DNA of 64,000 nucleotides from Phytopythium helicoides (lineage: Eukaryota; Oomycota; Peronosporomycetes; Pythiales; Pythiaceae), in assembly GCA_024867545.1 (NCBI GenBank), contig JANFNE010000006.1:124001-188000 (forward strand), in the 5' to 3' direction. Every line of letters starts with the position of its first letter. Within the stretch, counting starts at the first letter, position 1. Positions 18,568 to 30,792 of the stretch are shown piece by piece. The position numbers and the translations under genes are program-made. Below the pieces are notes generated by a model that did not search any database, was not told the origin of the DNA, and saw only the letters and a program-made list of their open reading frames with translations.

Positions 18568-21297
18568 TTACACATTCTCGATGTGTTTGAAGCTACTTGC
18601 AGCTGCATCCAAATCGGCACCAAGTGTGCCGGCATGGGCATTGCTCGACAACCCTGATGCCGCAACGGAAGCCGCTGCAGCTCCTGACGAATTCATTGCT
18701 GAGCCCTTGAACCACTCCATAGCATAGTCGCGGTTCTTTTGGAAGCATAGGTACGCCTCTACCAGAGCTGGATTAGCAGAAAGAGAGTGGTCTTGGGTCG
18801 GGCCAACCGTGCGAGCCAGCACTTGCTGCACGTTCTGAATGACGCGATCACCGCTGGTTGCAGCAGCAGGAAGCGACAGCACAATTTCGGCATATGGCGC
18901 AAGAAGTGGAAACCGCAGTTGGTTTGTCTTCCACCACAAAAGCGGATCAACATTGCGGTCTGCTACCGGAACGCTCAGGAATGCGCTCAGCTCCTTCTCC
19001 CAAGTGGTAATGAGGTCGCTGTCAGCCTGAAGCGAGTGCTTAGCAGAAGACGACGGCAAATGCGACAACAGATCTTCGTCCTCGTCCTCGTTTTCCTCCT
19101 CCGTGGAATCCGGGGTGTTTGCCCCTCCATTTGTGTTGCCTGCGGATCCCGCGAGGTTGGCTGACTTCATCAGCTCATCGTACGAAGCATCCGTGCTTGT
19201 AGACACAGCAGTCGACACTGCAGTAGCTGAGTCATCGCCTCCATCATCTGGCGACAGCGTGAACAAGCGGCGAATGTATTTCTCTCCAACCTCGCAGTGC
19301 TCCTTTGGAAGAACATAGCAGTACTCGCGGTTCTTGTACCGAGGGTCCAAAAGAGTCGCAGCAAAGCAGATTGACGGAATTGACGCGAAGTGCGCACGCA
19401 GCTTCTTACCAACGATTTCGAAGAACGCCTTCCACAATGGTGGCGACAAGTGGCTGGGGATGCCATCAGACGAAGACTGAGCTTGCTTCTCTGTGTAAGT
19501 GACGAGCGCAGCCGCGATCGTCGAGACGCTAGAAATGCTATTCTTGTTGACTTCCTTGTCGCTTCCTGTCTTTTTGTGTTTCTCACCGGCGAGCGCCTCG
19601 GCATACCGTGTGAATGGCCGGAGCTTCTTCACCATAAGCTCTAGCCATTGTGCAGCATGAAGCGGAAGGAATTCGACAATATAGGCATGCGAAATTTCTT
19701 GCACCTCGTTGAAATGATGCTGAAGATTTCGCAGGAACTCATAATACGACTGCGAGCTCGAGGCATCAAATTGGACGTTCAGGAGCGGGAACTTCTGTTT
19801 CAAGATAGCTACAGCCTCGTGGTTACTAGAGAAGCGCGAGCCAAATTGGTCAAAAGCAGTGACCATCTCGGGGAATGCGGCATAGAATACTTCCTTATCC
19901 AGGCTTTTGCGCAGAAGCTGAACCGCGGAAGGCAAAAGAATTGTGCTGTGAGAAATGTCAACCTCCCGCCCATCAAAGTTGGGCGGGACAAAGAGTGATG
20001 GAAGATCCGATGGCGTGAGTTCTTCTTTGACGGCACCTTCGCTGCTGGCGAAGGGAAAATCCTCAGTAACACAAACAATCACCTTGTCCTTGATGCCAAT
20101 ACGCTAAAATCAATGCAAATCGAGACTGTTAGCGCTTTAAGCACCAACGTTCCAAGGAAAAACAAAAGAGTACCTCAATGTACTGGTCCAAGATCAACTT
20201 AAGGGTGTCAATGCTGCCAGCAGTAGCATCGTCGAACCGGGTGCAGCCCACGACAACATCAAATGCACGAAAATTGACACTGAAGTGCACCTTTACCGCG
20301 AGGTATTGATGCGAACGGGTGCCTGCATGATCCGGAAGCTTCCACACCTCGAGTGAAACTCCAACCTGCAGCGTTTGGTAGAGAGATGGTTAGTGTGTTG
20401 CTGCAGATGCACCAATTGGTGGCAACGTACACTCTTGGCGCGAGCCAGCACCATCTTGGTTGTAAGGAACATGCTCTCCTGCAACATGAGCATGCTTTTT
20501 GTGACAGCGTCTTCTGTTGGAAGCCCCGGGTGCTTGTCTCCAAGCAACTGCCCGAGCACGTATTGCATTCCTTGGCGCGCAGTGATGTCAGCCGGCAGGT
20601 TGTCAACGAGCGCCATGAGCGCCAGGTCCTGCGTCAGCTGGTCCTGGTTGATGTTGACCGCGACTGAAGGCGGAGCAGCGGCAGCTGGCGCCGATACACC
20701 ATAGGCATCTCGCTGGTCCTTTACGCCGGCTGCAACTGCCAAGGGCGAGTACCCAAAGAACGATCCGTCTCGCTTGAGCGCCGCGGCGAGCAGCGATGGC
20801 GACGCCGTTCCTGCAGTGGCCGCGGCCGCGACCGCGGCTGCAAGCTGCGACGCCGCAACGCCGCCCGGGAAGGCTGCAAAGTCCGCCGCGACGGCCGCGG
20901 CCTGTCCGACGATCTTCTGCCTCTTGACGTGGCGCTTGTTCTCTCGGTGCTCCTCGCAGACGGCGTTGGCCTGCTGGTGGGCCGCGTCCGTGCGGCCGGC
21001 CGTGCGCAGGTGCGACAGCAGGTTGGACGAGTGGTGACCCTTGATCACGCGCTCGCAGAACTTGCACACCGAGTTGCCCAGCGCGTCCTTGTCAAAGTAC
21101 GCCCACACGGCCGACACGCTCGCCGGCGCGCCGCCGGCCGCCAGCCCCGCCGCCCCGCCTCCCGCCGCGCCGCCCGCGCCGTGACCAACACTCACATCCA
21201 CGCCCAGCCCCGCGGCGGCCGCGGCGATGGACGTCGGCGTGGCCGGCAGCTCCTCCGCGCCCGCGTCGGCGCCGCTTGCTGCGCCGCGCTTGCCCAT
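18568..21297 (-). CDS. Domesticated hAT-type transposase with BED finger, three exons
   Basis: Exons 20431-21297, 20174-20365 and 18568-20103 (introns 65 and 70 nt) give 864 residues; the frame begins with GTG at 21312, but the first ATG is 21297. A BED zinc finger lies at ~70-125 ([11 protein letters not shown]...LLSHLRTAG). An RNase H-like region carries the hAT landmark [11 protein letters not shown], and the C-terminus has the dimerisation block ([19 protein letters not shown]). Compared with active hAT enzymes the three acidic sites look altered: the LDGW-like site reads LEVW, the TTDNA-like site reads VTEDFP, and the ASERVFS-like site reads TSGDRVIQ. Ala/Ser-rich linkers, introns and the lack of obvious flanking inverted repeats point to a host DNA-binding protein rather than a live element (inference). 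Confidence 0.85.
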
Positions 21298-21658
21298 GAG
21301 CTCGCCGCTCACTTGGCGCCGCTCCGGTTTTCGAACTGGAAACCGGTAGCGAGGGGGGAACCGGTAACGAGCGCGAGAAAGTTGTCGCCTCGCCGCGTCC
21401 CTCCCTTTACAAAAGCCTAGATGTTTAGGATAGATGTTGGGAGGTCGTTTGAAAAGGAAGCACTGTGGATAGACGGGGTATGCTTGAGGAGAGGCGTGGA
21501 GGGTACCGGTAGATCGATCTGGTTAGGATTCGCGTGATGATGGAGGTGCTGGGGATGGAGGAAGACCGCTGCATGCATACCGCCGCCTGCCGTGCGCCTG
21601 GATGAGTGGCATTACCCGACTTTCCTGCTGGAGCTCAAGCCGCAGCCTTCCTACTCGC
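21298..21658. promoter_or_regulatory. Shared upstream region of the hAT-derived gene and HIBADH-like gene
   Basis: 361 bp between divergent start codons. A pair of ACCGGTA/CCGGTTT-like motifs occurs near 21323-21370 (GGTTTTCGAACTGGAAACCGGTA, GGAACCGGTAACG), and another TACCGGTA lies at ~21504-21511. Their role is unknown. No coding exon is seen. Confidence 0.4.
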
Positions 21659-22752
21659 ATGTCGTCGCTTGTTGCTGCTGGCCGCGCTGCTTCGCGCCGC
21701 GTGATTGGCAATGTGCCAATCCGGAGCTTTTCGGGTGCGAGAAGTACGTCAGCGGCTGCTTGGAGTGTGTCGGGGACTGATCGACTGGTTCATGTGCAGC
21801 GAGCGCCAAGGCGTCGACCGTCGGCTTCATTGGATTGGGCAACATGGGCTTCCCGATGGCGCACAACCTGCTCAAGGCCGGGCACGAGGTCGTCTGCTTC
21901 GACGTGAACGCGGCCAACGTGGCGCGACTCGCGGAGCTTGGCGCAACGCCCGCCAAGTCGGTGGAGGATGTCGCTGCTCAGGTCGACACCGTCTTCTCGG
22001 TGCTCCCTAATGACGAGGTGCTCAAGAGTGTCGTGCTTGGAGATGGCACTGGGTCCTCGGGTCTGCTGTCGACGCTTGCGCCTGGAGCCATGCACGTGAG
22101 CTGCTCGACCATCCACCCGGACACGTCGCGGCTTCTTGACACGGCACACAGCGACAAGAAGGCGACATACGTAGCGGCGCCCATCTTTGCTCGTCCTGAC
22201 GGCATGGAGGCAATGCAGGCGAGCTTCGTGGTGTCGGGCTCGAGCGCCTCGGCGGTCAACACGGCCAGCGAGTGGCTCGAGTGCACGAGCGCCGGCGTCT
22301 ACGGCTTCAGCACGGAGGACCCCGGAGCTGCAAACGCCGTCAAACTATGCGGCAACTTCCTGATTGCGTCGGCCATCGAGTCCATGGCCGAGGCACTCGC
22401 TCTGCTGGAAGCCAATGGCGTAGACCGCGTCCAGGCCATGCAGTTCTACAGCAACACGTTCCTGAACTCGGTTATCCACAAGGGCTACGGCCAGCGCGTG
22501 TCGGAGCGCGACCACCGACCTGGCGGCTTTGCACTCGAGCTGGGCTACAAGGACCAGCGTCTGGCCCACCAAATGGCACTCGAGGCCAAGGTGCCCATGC
22601 CGTTCTTGTCGACGCTCATCGACCGCTTCCTGAGCGAGCGCGCCAAGGGCCGCAGCGACCTCGACTGGTCCGCGATCGGTCTGGGCGTCAGCGAGGCCCA
22701 CGGTGTCGACGTCACACCCGCCATCAAGCGTGCACGAGGCGAGGAGCCCTAA
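21659..22752 (+). CDS. 3-hydroxyisobutyrate dehydrogenase-like beta-hydroxyacid dehydrogenase, two exons
   Basis: Exons 21659-21734 and 21800-22752 (65-nt intron) give 342 residues. The first exon encodes an Arg/Ala/Ser-rich leader (MSSLVAAGRAASRRV...) typical of mitochondrial import. The Rossmann NAD(P) loop GFIGLGNMGFPMAHNLLKAG follows at ~33-52, with the catalytic-lysine region at NAVKLCGNF. The family oxidises 3-hydroxyacids such as 3-hydroxyisobutyrate in valine breakdown. The substrate-binding block, normally APVSGG in true HIBADH, reads APIFARPDG here, more like a side branch of the beta-hydroxyacid dehydrogenase family, so the exact substrate is uncertain. It lies 136 bp upstream of PELO on the same strand. 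Confidence 0.85.
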
Positions 22753-22888
22753 GCCACCTCCTGGCCATCAAATCCACTTCAACTCGTTCTAGTTGTCCCA
22801 CAAGTCGCATATTTCACGTCCACCACATAATGTTTTGCCACTGGATCATCAAAGCCTTTACCGGTAGTATCCGATAGAAGGTGCGGCC

Positions 22889-24395
22889 ATGAAGCTGCTC
22901 AAGAAGCAGGTGAGCGAGAAGGACGGCGCGGGCCTCGTGGTGCTGCGCGCCGAGGAGCCCGAGGACATGTGGCACATCTACAACCTCATCCACGTGGGCG
23001 ACTCGGTCAAGACCACGACCGTGCGCAAGGTGCGTCTCGGGCATTCAACGCTGCGGCTTGCGAGTCCGCGGGGCTGAAAATGGAGCGCTGCAGGTGGTCA
23101 AGGAGGGCGTGACGGGGTCCACGAGCAGCCAGCGCATGCGCATGACGCTGCAGATCGAGGTGGGCGGCTGCGGTTGGGTGGAGCAAACGGGGTGGTCAGG
23201 AAGGTGACGGGGGGAAGTGCGGAGACAGGTGGAGCAGGTCAACTTTGACCCGATCCTGTGTGTGCTGCGCATCAAGGGAAAGAACACGCTCGAGAACCAG
23301 CACGTCCGCGTACGTGGTGGCTGTTGTGGTGCAATGATGTGAGGCGTGCTAATTGCCTTGATGCGTGTGTGTGTGCGTGTGAGTGAAGCTTGGAGCGTAC
23401 CATACGCTTGATCTGGAGATGAACCGGGACTTCACGCTGAGCAAGAACTGCTGGGATGTCATGTCGCTGGAGCGCATTGACATGGCGTGCGATATCTCCA
23501 AGCGCGCCGAACTGGCGGCGGTCGTCATGCAGACTGGCCTCGCGCACCTCTGCCTGATCAAGGGAGCCATGACGGTCATTCGCGCCAAGATCGAGCTGAG
23601 CATCCCCAAGAAGCGTCCTGGTAACACGGCGCACGGCAAGGCCACTGAGAAGTTTTACGAGAACGTTGTGCGCTCGATTAAGCAGCACATCGACTTTAAG
23701 CTCGTCAAGTGCGTGCTGGTGGCCAGTCCAGGTTTCGTCAAGGACGACTTTTTCAAGTACATGACGGAGCAAGCTATCCGTCAGGATGACAAATTGATCC
23801 TTGAGAACAAGGCCAAGTTCGTTCTCTGTCATGCGTCCTCAGGCCACAAACACGCTTTAGACGAGGTCCTAAACGACCCGGTGAGTGTTTGATTCGATCG
23901 ATTGCACGTTACAGTATTGAGTCTGACGTATTTTCCTACTTGGTGTAATACGACATACAGGCTATCCAGACGCAGGTGGCGGATACGACAGCGGCAGAGG
24001 ACGTGAAATGCCTCGAGAACTTTTTCAATATGCTCCACCTGGACCAGGACCGCGCGTACTACGGCTACAAGCACGTTGTGAAGGCCAATGAAAACATGGC
24101 GATTGAAACACTGATGATCACGGACGAGCTATTCCGTAGCCAGGACCTGGCAACTCGGCGAAAATATGTGGACCTGGTTGAGAGTGTCCGAGACAATGGT
24201 GGCCAAGTGCGGCTCTTCAGCAGTTTGCATGTATCGGGTGAGAAGCTCGGCCAAGTGAGCGGCGTCGCAGCCATTCTGCGTTTCCCGATGCCTGAGATCG
24301 ATGACCCAGACGATGAAGACGACGATTCGGACTCAGATGATGGTGGAAAGGACCATGGTGTTGGAGATTTGTCGATGGAGAGTTTGGCGATGTAA
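22889..24395 (+). CDS. PELO: Pelota/Dom34 ribosome-rescue factor, five exons
   Basis: Exons 22889-23029, 23094-23159, 23229-23309, 23389-23880 and 23961-24395 give 404 residues; every join is phase 0. Domain 1 (Sm-like) has EPEDMWHIYNLIHVGD and VEQVNFDPILCVLRIKGKN. The eRF1-like central domain has ELAAVVMQTGLAHLCLI and VASPGFVKDDF. Domain 3 has the eL30-like fold (AYYGYKHVVKANENMAIETL, ILRFPMPEIDD) and ends in an acidic Asp/Ser tail. Pelota binds the empty A site of stalled ribosomes with Hbs1 and triggers no-go and non-stop decay; like the family, it lacks the GGQ release motif of eRF1. The intron before exon 4 contains a GT-rich tract. Confidence 0.95.
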
Positions 24396-24591
24396 GAGGT
24401 AGAGGTATGGTGGGCTCACTCAGATGACTTGTCGAAACGAGAAATACACTCCGCATCAAATCAATGCTTTTATCTTTTTTGGTTGACTCATAGACCCCCA
24501 ATCGGTTTAAAATCCCGAAATAACTTCGAAGAGAGGAAGGCAGTCGCCTTTGCTTCGTCAATCTCCACTCATTAACGAGTACTTGGTGAAA

Positions 24592-26266
24592 ATGCCCTAT
24601 GCCTGTGTTGATTCTGGTTTCCATTTGCTCCAAGCGATTGCCAAGACGTGGGAGAAGGTCCAAGTAGAGCTTCACGGCTCGTACTCGCTACAGCGGGTTC
24701 GCGACTTCTACCAATACTCCTCGCATTTCTCCTGGAGTAAACTTCTGTTTTGGTGCATCTGGACTCCAATGCCCTGTCTGGCTTACAACATTCGTTTAGA
24801 TTTGGCACCGCTCGCAAAACCAAGCGAAGGGCGTGATGCAAACTATGTGTTCTGGATCCGCTGTGTGTTCATAGTGTTTCCCTACACGTATGGTATCGCT
24901 TCTCAGCTCGGCCATTTGGTGCCAACTCTTGGAGTTACAATCACGAATACTATAACAACATCTGTTGTAGTTGCACTCGTCTGCACTGGATACGGCTACA
25001 TATTCGCTGGATTCGTCCCGCTACCTTTACCCTTTGTGTTTGTCACAGCATCACCTGCGTTTCTGGTAGCTTCGGTTGGAATGTTCACATTACTGTTTGG
25101 AAGAAGGCTTCTACGAGACTCGAGGCTGCGCGTTAGCGTGTTCCAGGCTGTTATCATTGTGAACTATCAATTGGGGCTGACCCTTACATACCCAATCTAC
25201 ATATATGGATTCAAATCCATTCCATCAGCGTACAAGACCCCATACCTGATTGTTTTACCCATCATCAAAATCGTCGCAAAGAATGGTTTGAGCAAGCTTG
25301 TCGGCGAAATGAATGATCTCAAGCCTGAGATGATTATTTTCAACGTTGACATGTACCATTCTTTGTACGTCTCGCTGGCAATGCAAAATGTGCGAGGTGT
25401 TTCAACATCATTAGTCGTGATGATCATCGATGTCGCTCAGGCATGCGTTTCAGTGTACGATGTCCTCACTGCTTTTCAGCCTCTAAAACAGCAGATGGCC
25501 ACATTCCGACGGGATCATCCATTATACGGCAAAAACTTCTTGGAAGTTGCCATTACTTTAGACAAAGAAGAGGGTCCAAAACACAAAATACCAAGTACCC
25601 GTCGACGAGGATTACATTTTTATCGCCGTGTTTTGCCTTCGAGCTCTCACCCGAGACTCAAAATCACCATGTCCAAAAAAGTAGTTGTTATGCCAGCTCG
25701 TCCGGACTGTGGAGCTAGTTTACATGGGCCTGAGGTCTCAGAATCGTTGAGAAATCAGGTATCGGAAGTTGATAAAAAGAACTTCCAACTTGGAACAAGA
25801 CGTTTGCAGTTCATGGTTGAGTTCATCATACTCACGGAGTATACAGAAGTTGTCGTCCCTGTCTTCTATAGTAAGTAGCTGTTTGTCATCGAGGATTGTG
25901 AAATTACCAGCTAACTCCACTTTAACGCGTTTGGTATCTTCAGGTGCATTTATGGCAGCCATCAATCAACTGCCCAACAGACAATTCTACGTCATGATTG
26001 CAAACATTGACGTGGGTTCCACAGTCATCAGCATACTCGAATATGCATGTCTAGAATTGCTGTCCTTTCTCGCTTTGAGTATGATCCTCTACCGTATCAT
26101 TGGATTATCACCGATGCGTCAAGTGGGCTTTGCTCTCGAGAGACAAAACGCAATGATTCAATACCAATTTTTCACAGGGATGTTATGCGCGCTCCAGAAT
26201 ACTCTCCAACACCTTGGTGCTGATTTCAGCTTTAAGTTTGCATGGCTGCACACCAATCACGTTTGA
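24592..26266 (+). CDS. Oomycete-type multi-pass membrane protein, two exons
   Basis: Exons 24592-25870 and 25944-26266 (73-nt intron) give 533 residues from the first ATG; the frame is open back to a TTG at 24550, and an upstream exon is possible. The N-terminus has SLQRVRDFYQYSSHFSW followed by CIWTPMPCLAYN, a start I associate with a large oomycete family of putative transmembrane proteins. About eight to nine hydrophobic spans follow (for example VVVALVCTGYGYIFAGFV, FLVASVGMFTLLFG, VVMIIDVAQACVSVYDVL, LEYACLELLSFLALSMI). A basic/Ser-rich loop of ~100 residues separates the two membrane halves. No transport or enzyme motif is recognised; the function is unknown. Confidence 0.75.
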
Positions 26267-26552
26267 CTTTTCCCTATGATTGGAGCCAAACTAAATCAAA
26301 AGCCAAGTTATTCGTAGAAACAATGGGGAAGCTTCGTGGCAAACCTCGTTGACGTATAGCATGACTGATGTGTACTGCTGGGATAACTGTCCGAGACCCC
26401 AGGGAAGCTTTGCAAGGGCACTTTCGTCCACTTTTGATCGAATACAATGATGATTGAAGTGGTTTGGTGTCTCACTTTCTTTAGGTTTGACAAGACAAAC
26501 GAGAAATACAGAGCAAAAGCATGTACGATGACAGACATTATGGGGCAGCAAC

Positions 26553-27226
26553 CTACGCTGGAATGCTTTGCTGCTGAACGAGCGCCTGAACCTTCTTGTC
26601 GAAGCCGGGAGAGGTAAGACGTTCTCCAATCGCAGCGAACGGGTTCGACATGGCGTTCACATACATCTTGTGCAGCTCCGCGAAAAACTATCCCACGCCG
26701 ATCAATAAGAGTGGTCAGTTAGCTCTTCCAAAGCTCAATATCCAGAACCAACGTACCGCCCGAAGCTCCGAGTCGCGCGTCGGCGCGTCTTGCAGAATCA
26801 AAATGAACTTGACAGATGTGTTGGTGGCGTAGCCGTAGCTTTTGCACGAACTTGTGAGTGTGTTTGGCTCGGAATCACTCAAAGTCGATGCCTACTCACA
26901 CGCGGTAGTCCTCGATGGGTCCTAGAAAACCCAGGTACATGTCGTCCCTCGAGCCCATGATCCCAGCGCTTCGCAGCTTCTCCTCAACGATATCGAGCGC
27001 CACGTGCGCGATGTAGTGCAGCCCGAGGTCTTCTTCCTCGCGGAACGTGCGCAGGTAAAGCGGACTGTTCTGTAAAACGAGGAATTTCATAGCATTAGGG
27101 CCTCGATCGGAGCCTTCAGAGCCTCATCGCCACCTCAGGACAGTTGGGCACAGTAGGTGACGCTGATAGAGCGCGTTAGGGTCCGCTTACCGTCGCACCG
27201 ATGACCGCAACGCACGAGACCAGCAT
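26553..27226 (-). CDS. TRAPPC2L: TRAPP complex subunit 2-like protein, four exons
   Basis: Exons 27191-27226, 26900-27069, 26757-26838 and 26553-26687 give exactly 140 residues, the length of human TRAPPC2L. The start is MLVSCVAVIGATNSPLYLR, followed by LGLHYIAHVALDIVEEKL, YLGFLGPIEDYRVYGYATN and FAELHKMYVNAMSNPF, a longin/sedlin fold. The subunit belongs to the TRAPP tethering complexes, which act as Rab1/Rab11 exchange factors in ER-Golgi and endosomal traffic. The joins at EDYRV-YGYATN and LRA-FFAELHK both restore family sequence. It converges on the membrane-protein gene upstream. Confidence 0.92.
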
Positions 27227-27584
27227 GGTGGCGAGGTGTCGGATGGGAGCTTTGAGGTGATGCGAACGAACCTACCATGACATTTGTGGAGTAGATACTA
27301 ACTATTAACTGCTATAATAATTCGCTAGTCGACGACAAGGTGAACCCTCGATTGCTTGTTCATCAAATGCGGCTCCTTCTTTCATGATGCCCGCGGATGC
27401 TGACATTAGAGCTGGAAGCTGAACTCGGCGCCTACATCCCACACACAGAGCGGTCAGTGACTTGCCACCGTAAATTTGTTGAATTAGTGTGAAGCCGCCC
27501 GTGCACACCCAAACGCCAAGCAAGCAACTTCGATTGAACCATCCTCCATAGCGCCATTGCATATGAGCTACACTACATTAATCA
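27227..27584. other. Intergenic between two minus-strand genes
   Basis: 358 bp holding the presumed TRAPPC2L promoter and the 3' end of the coiled-coil gene. A minus-strand frame at 27305-27562 has no recognisable feature. Confidence 0.4.
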
Positions 27585-30500
27585 CTAGTTGTCATCCTCA
27601 ACTTCACGTGGAGATGTGAACTCGGGGGTGTAGACGTTGTCGCTCGAAACTGACGAGCGACCTGTATTAGGTGCCTCTACTTCGCTCTGGGTCGCATCCG
27701 AGCTGTCCTCTGATAAAGTGGCAACCGTGGAAGGCTCCGGCTCACTCGCTGCGTCATTCGACTCGTCGTCAACACTTGATACTGGCTCTGTATACTCGAT
27801 TAGTGCTTTGTTGCGAGATTCCCCCATCCCATTTATATCGTTCGCACCGGAAGAATTAGTTACATCACCAATCGCCCCAGAACTGGTACTCGGGGCTGGC
27901 GTCACTGGAGCAATCAGCTCCGATGGATTGCTGATTGAGGCTGTTGGTACTTCCAGGCTACTATCTTCGTCGTATTGTGACTCGAAAGGGTCTCGGACCG
28001 AGTCCTCGTGGGTGATTTTATCAGGTTTGTGCTCGAGTGGAGATCTGCCAAGAGGTGCTGAGTCATCCGCTGCAGACGATGAAACCTCGTCGTTATTTAG
28101 CTCATCCAAAACTGCCTCAAGTGCACTTTCATGAGTATGTGTATCGTTGGTAGTTAGTGCATTGTCAGTCACTGCTACTGGTGCGTTTGTCTCAACGATC
28201 ACAATTTCTTCTGCCTTATCCTTGTTTGATAAACCGGCTGAGTCCTCAAAATCATTTTGCCCTTCATCGTCTTGGTGTTTAGTAGTGTTACTGCATTCTG
28301 CAACTTCTTTCACAACATCTATTGCTCTATCAACATGTGTTTCTTCTGAACCATAGTATCCGCATGAAGTGATGTTTCCGTGCAGGTTATCAGCTGAACT
28401 ATCTGCCACTGCATCCACTACATCGGCGTTGCCATCTTGAAGCGCATGCTCCGAACCACTTATTGATTCGCCGGTACCATGAATGAAATGGTGCGTTGAC
28501 TTGCTCTCTTCCAGATCTGCATTGCACACCTCGACTAGAGTTAGATCAGATTGGACACCACTAGCTAGATATGTTATGCTGCTTGCAATCTCTGCATTAT
28601 CTTCATGTGTGAGTACGAGTGGTCCGGCATTTGATTCGGCAGTCCTATCAACACTTAATACATCAGCATCACCGTGCTCTTCCACATCGTCAAATCCCTC
28701 TTCTTCATACTGTTGGAGTTTATCCACAAAATGTATCTGATCAGATTCTGGAGAGAGCACCGCCTCCATATCTTTCTGACGTTCAGTATCTACTGCATCA
28801 AGAGGATAATCACCTTCAGCAACATCAGTGTGTAACACCACTCTATTCCTCTCGCAAGGGTCTGTTGTTGAAAGTATCACAATATCTTCGGCTGGAATGA
28901 GAGCATTTTGGTTTTCTTTTAGTTGGGGTTCTGACACAGAAGTCTCATTTGTCAAGTTGACACAACTAGCAGCATCCCGATTTCCCTCGTTTGTAGTTTC
29001 ATCAGAAATTCTGCTGCCTTCGACCTCGCGGAATGTAGCAGCTGCAGATGCTTCCATTTCAACTATCTTGCAGTCAGTATTGTCTTCACTGACAGCTTTT
29101 GTATCCGCAGATGCTAACGCTTCGCTATCATATTGTTGTGATTTCTGAGGTAGCCTTGACGCTTCTCCAACAGTGCAATTCTCTGCAAATTCAGTCATCT
29201 GCTCTGGAGCCCTCGCTGCAGGTACGGCTTCGCAAATTTGTAGTTCTAGCCCAGCCGTAGCAGCTGCTTGCTGTTCAATTGCTAAACTTGGAGCAGGTTC
29301 ATCTGAGGATTGCACGATACAAGGAGCGGTTGCTGCCATTGGTTTGGTTTGTGTGCCTAGATTGTGTTCTTCTTGCTTGCGCTTCACGGCTATGTCCGAT
29401 GTTTTTGCAAGAGCAATTTTTGCCTGAGCCATTGCTTCCTGTTGTCGTTGATGTTCTGCAGCTAGCCGCATTCGTCGCGCCTCTCTTGCTGCTCGCACTT
29501 TGACATTCTCTTTTAACTCGCACTCCGCTTCCAACTGAGCTAGGCGAACTTGCTTGTAGTAGTCTGACTCAATCGCTCGTTTTCTGGCTTTTGACACAAA
29601 GCTCTCGCGGATTTCCTCACCGCTTAACTTGTCGCTGTATTCGTTTGGAATTTGGACATGCCCGACACCACTCGAATGTGGAGCTATCAGATCGTTGTCT
29701 ATTCGAGCGACTCCATGGTATTCGGGGGATTGATTTCGCGACGGTTTAGCAGCTCGCTTGACAGACGAAGGATTTGGTGGACTAGACACAGAAGAGAAGC
29801 GTAGCTTTCCAACAATTTTGCCTTGTGGCCTAGCCGTTGTCTCTTGCAGTGATCTCAGCCGCTCAATTTCAGCATGACACTCGTCAACTTCAGCTTCGAG
29901 CTCTTGGAAACGAAGAAACTTGCTGACCAAAACGGGTAAGAATATAGTCGACTAATGTAAACTCAGCCCGTTGCACTCACCTGCTGTAGCGGAATTTGTC
30001 GAGCTCTTTTTTACGGTCCTCTGCGAGAGCTTCGCTTGCAACTGTCTGTCATTGAGCATCTTTAGAAGTCAGGCCGTTTGGACTAGATTCTTTCAAATGT
30101 TGTAATGGCACACCCGCAGCTGAGCATCCATGAGAAGACGTTCAATGAGCTCCTGCTTCCTCGATTTTGTCAATTCTGCGTCTTGTGGGGCTCGAAGCAC
30201 TGCAAAAACGGCTTGCAACTGTTGTGAGCAGCACGAATGTAGTTGTTAGCTTCGCATATCAATCGTACTCTTAAGCCTCGTGGACTATGTGCTCACGTCC
30301 TTGTCCTTCCTTGCCAAAGTCTCTTGGAGCTTTCGAACGGTGGCTCTGAGCTGGAGGATAATGTCTTCCTGGACAGGTTTAAACGAAAGGAAGCGATGAA
30401 TATTCGCTCGTTTGAAGGAAAGTACGCTTTCATGAATCCAAACCTTCTCCGACAGCAGTCGTTTGAGAACAATTAGCTCCTGCTTGGCGTTTTCAAGTTC

Positions 30501-30645
30501 TCGTTGCTGCTGTTCTACCTGCACCACCGCAACACACAAAACATGTTAGCTGGTAATGTCAGAGATCTTCGTTGGGTCAAGGTACCTGAAGGTGCTGGAA
30601 CAGGTCAACATTTTTGGTTCCGTGTCGAGCTCCCGCCTTTGCCAT
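27585..30645 (-). CDS. Acidic protein with N-terminal coiled coils, six exons
   Basis: Exons 30586-30645, 30444-30518, 30297-30368, 30114-30218, 29981-30045 and 27585-29922 give 904 residues. The first ~170 residues are heptad-like helices (VEQQQRELENAKQELIVLK, DIILQLRATVRKLQETL, FLRFQELEAEVDECHAEIER). A basic helical stretch (~260-320, many Arg/Glu/Ala) follows, then ~560 residues of very acidic Ser/Thr/Glu/Asp-rich disordered sequence. The 75-nt segment 30369-30443 has no stop and could be exon; it is treated as an intron because removing it restores a continuous coiled coil and it ends in a pyrimidine-rich CCAG acceptor. The family is not recognised. It is divergent from the LC8 dynein light chain with only 147 bp between ATGs. 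Confidence 0.72.
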
Positions 30646-30792
30646 TGACAACCGATGCCATGCACGAGAGCGCTCTATCAGACAGCCCACCGCAACTCAC
30701 ACAGTACAAGGCAAACTCCAAACCAAGCGTCGCGACCTTTTACTACATTTAGAGCCGCATTTCCAGATCCACCAAGGAGAAAGCGAGCCACC

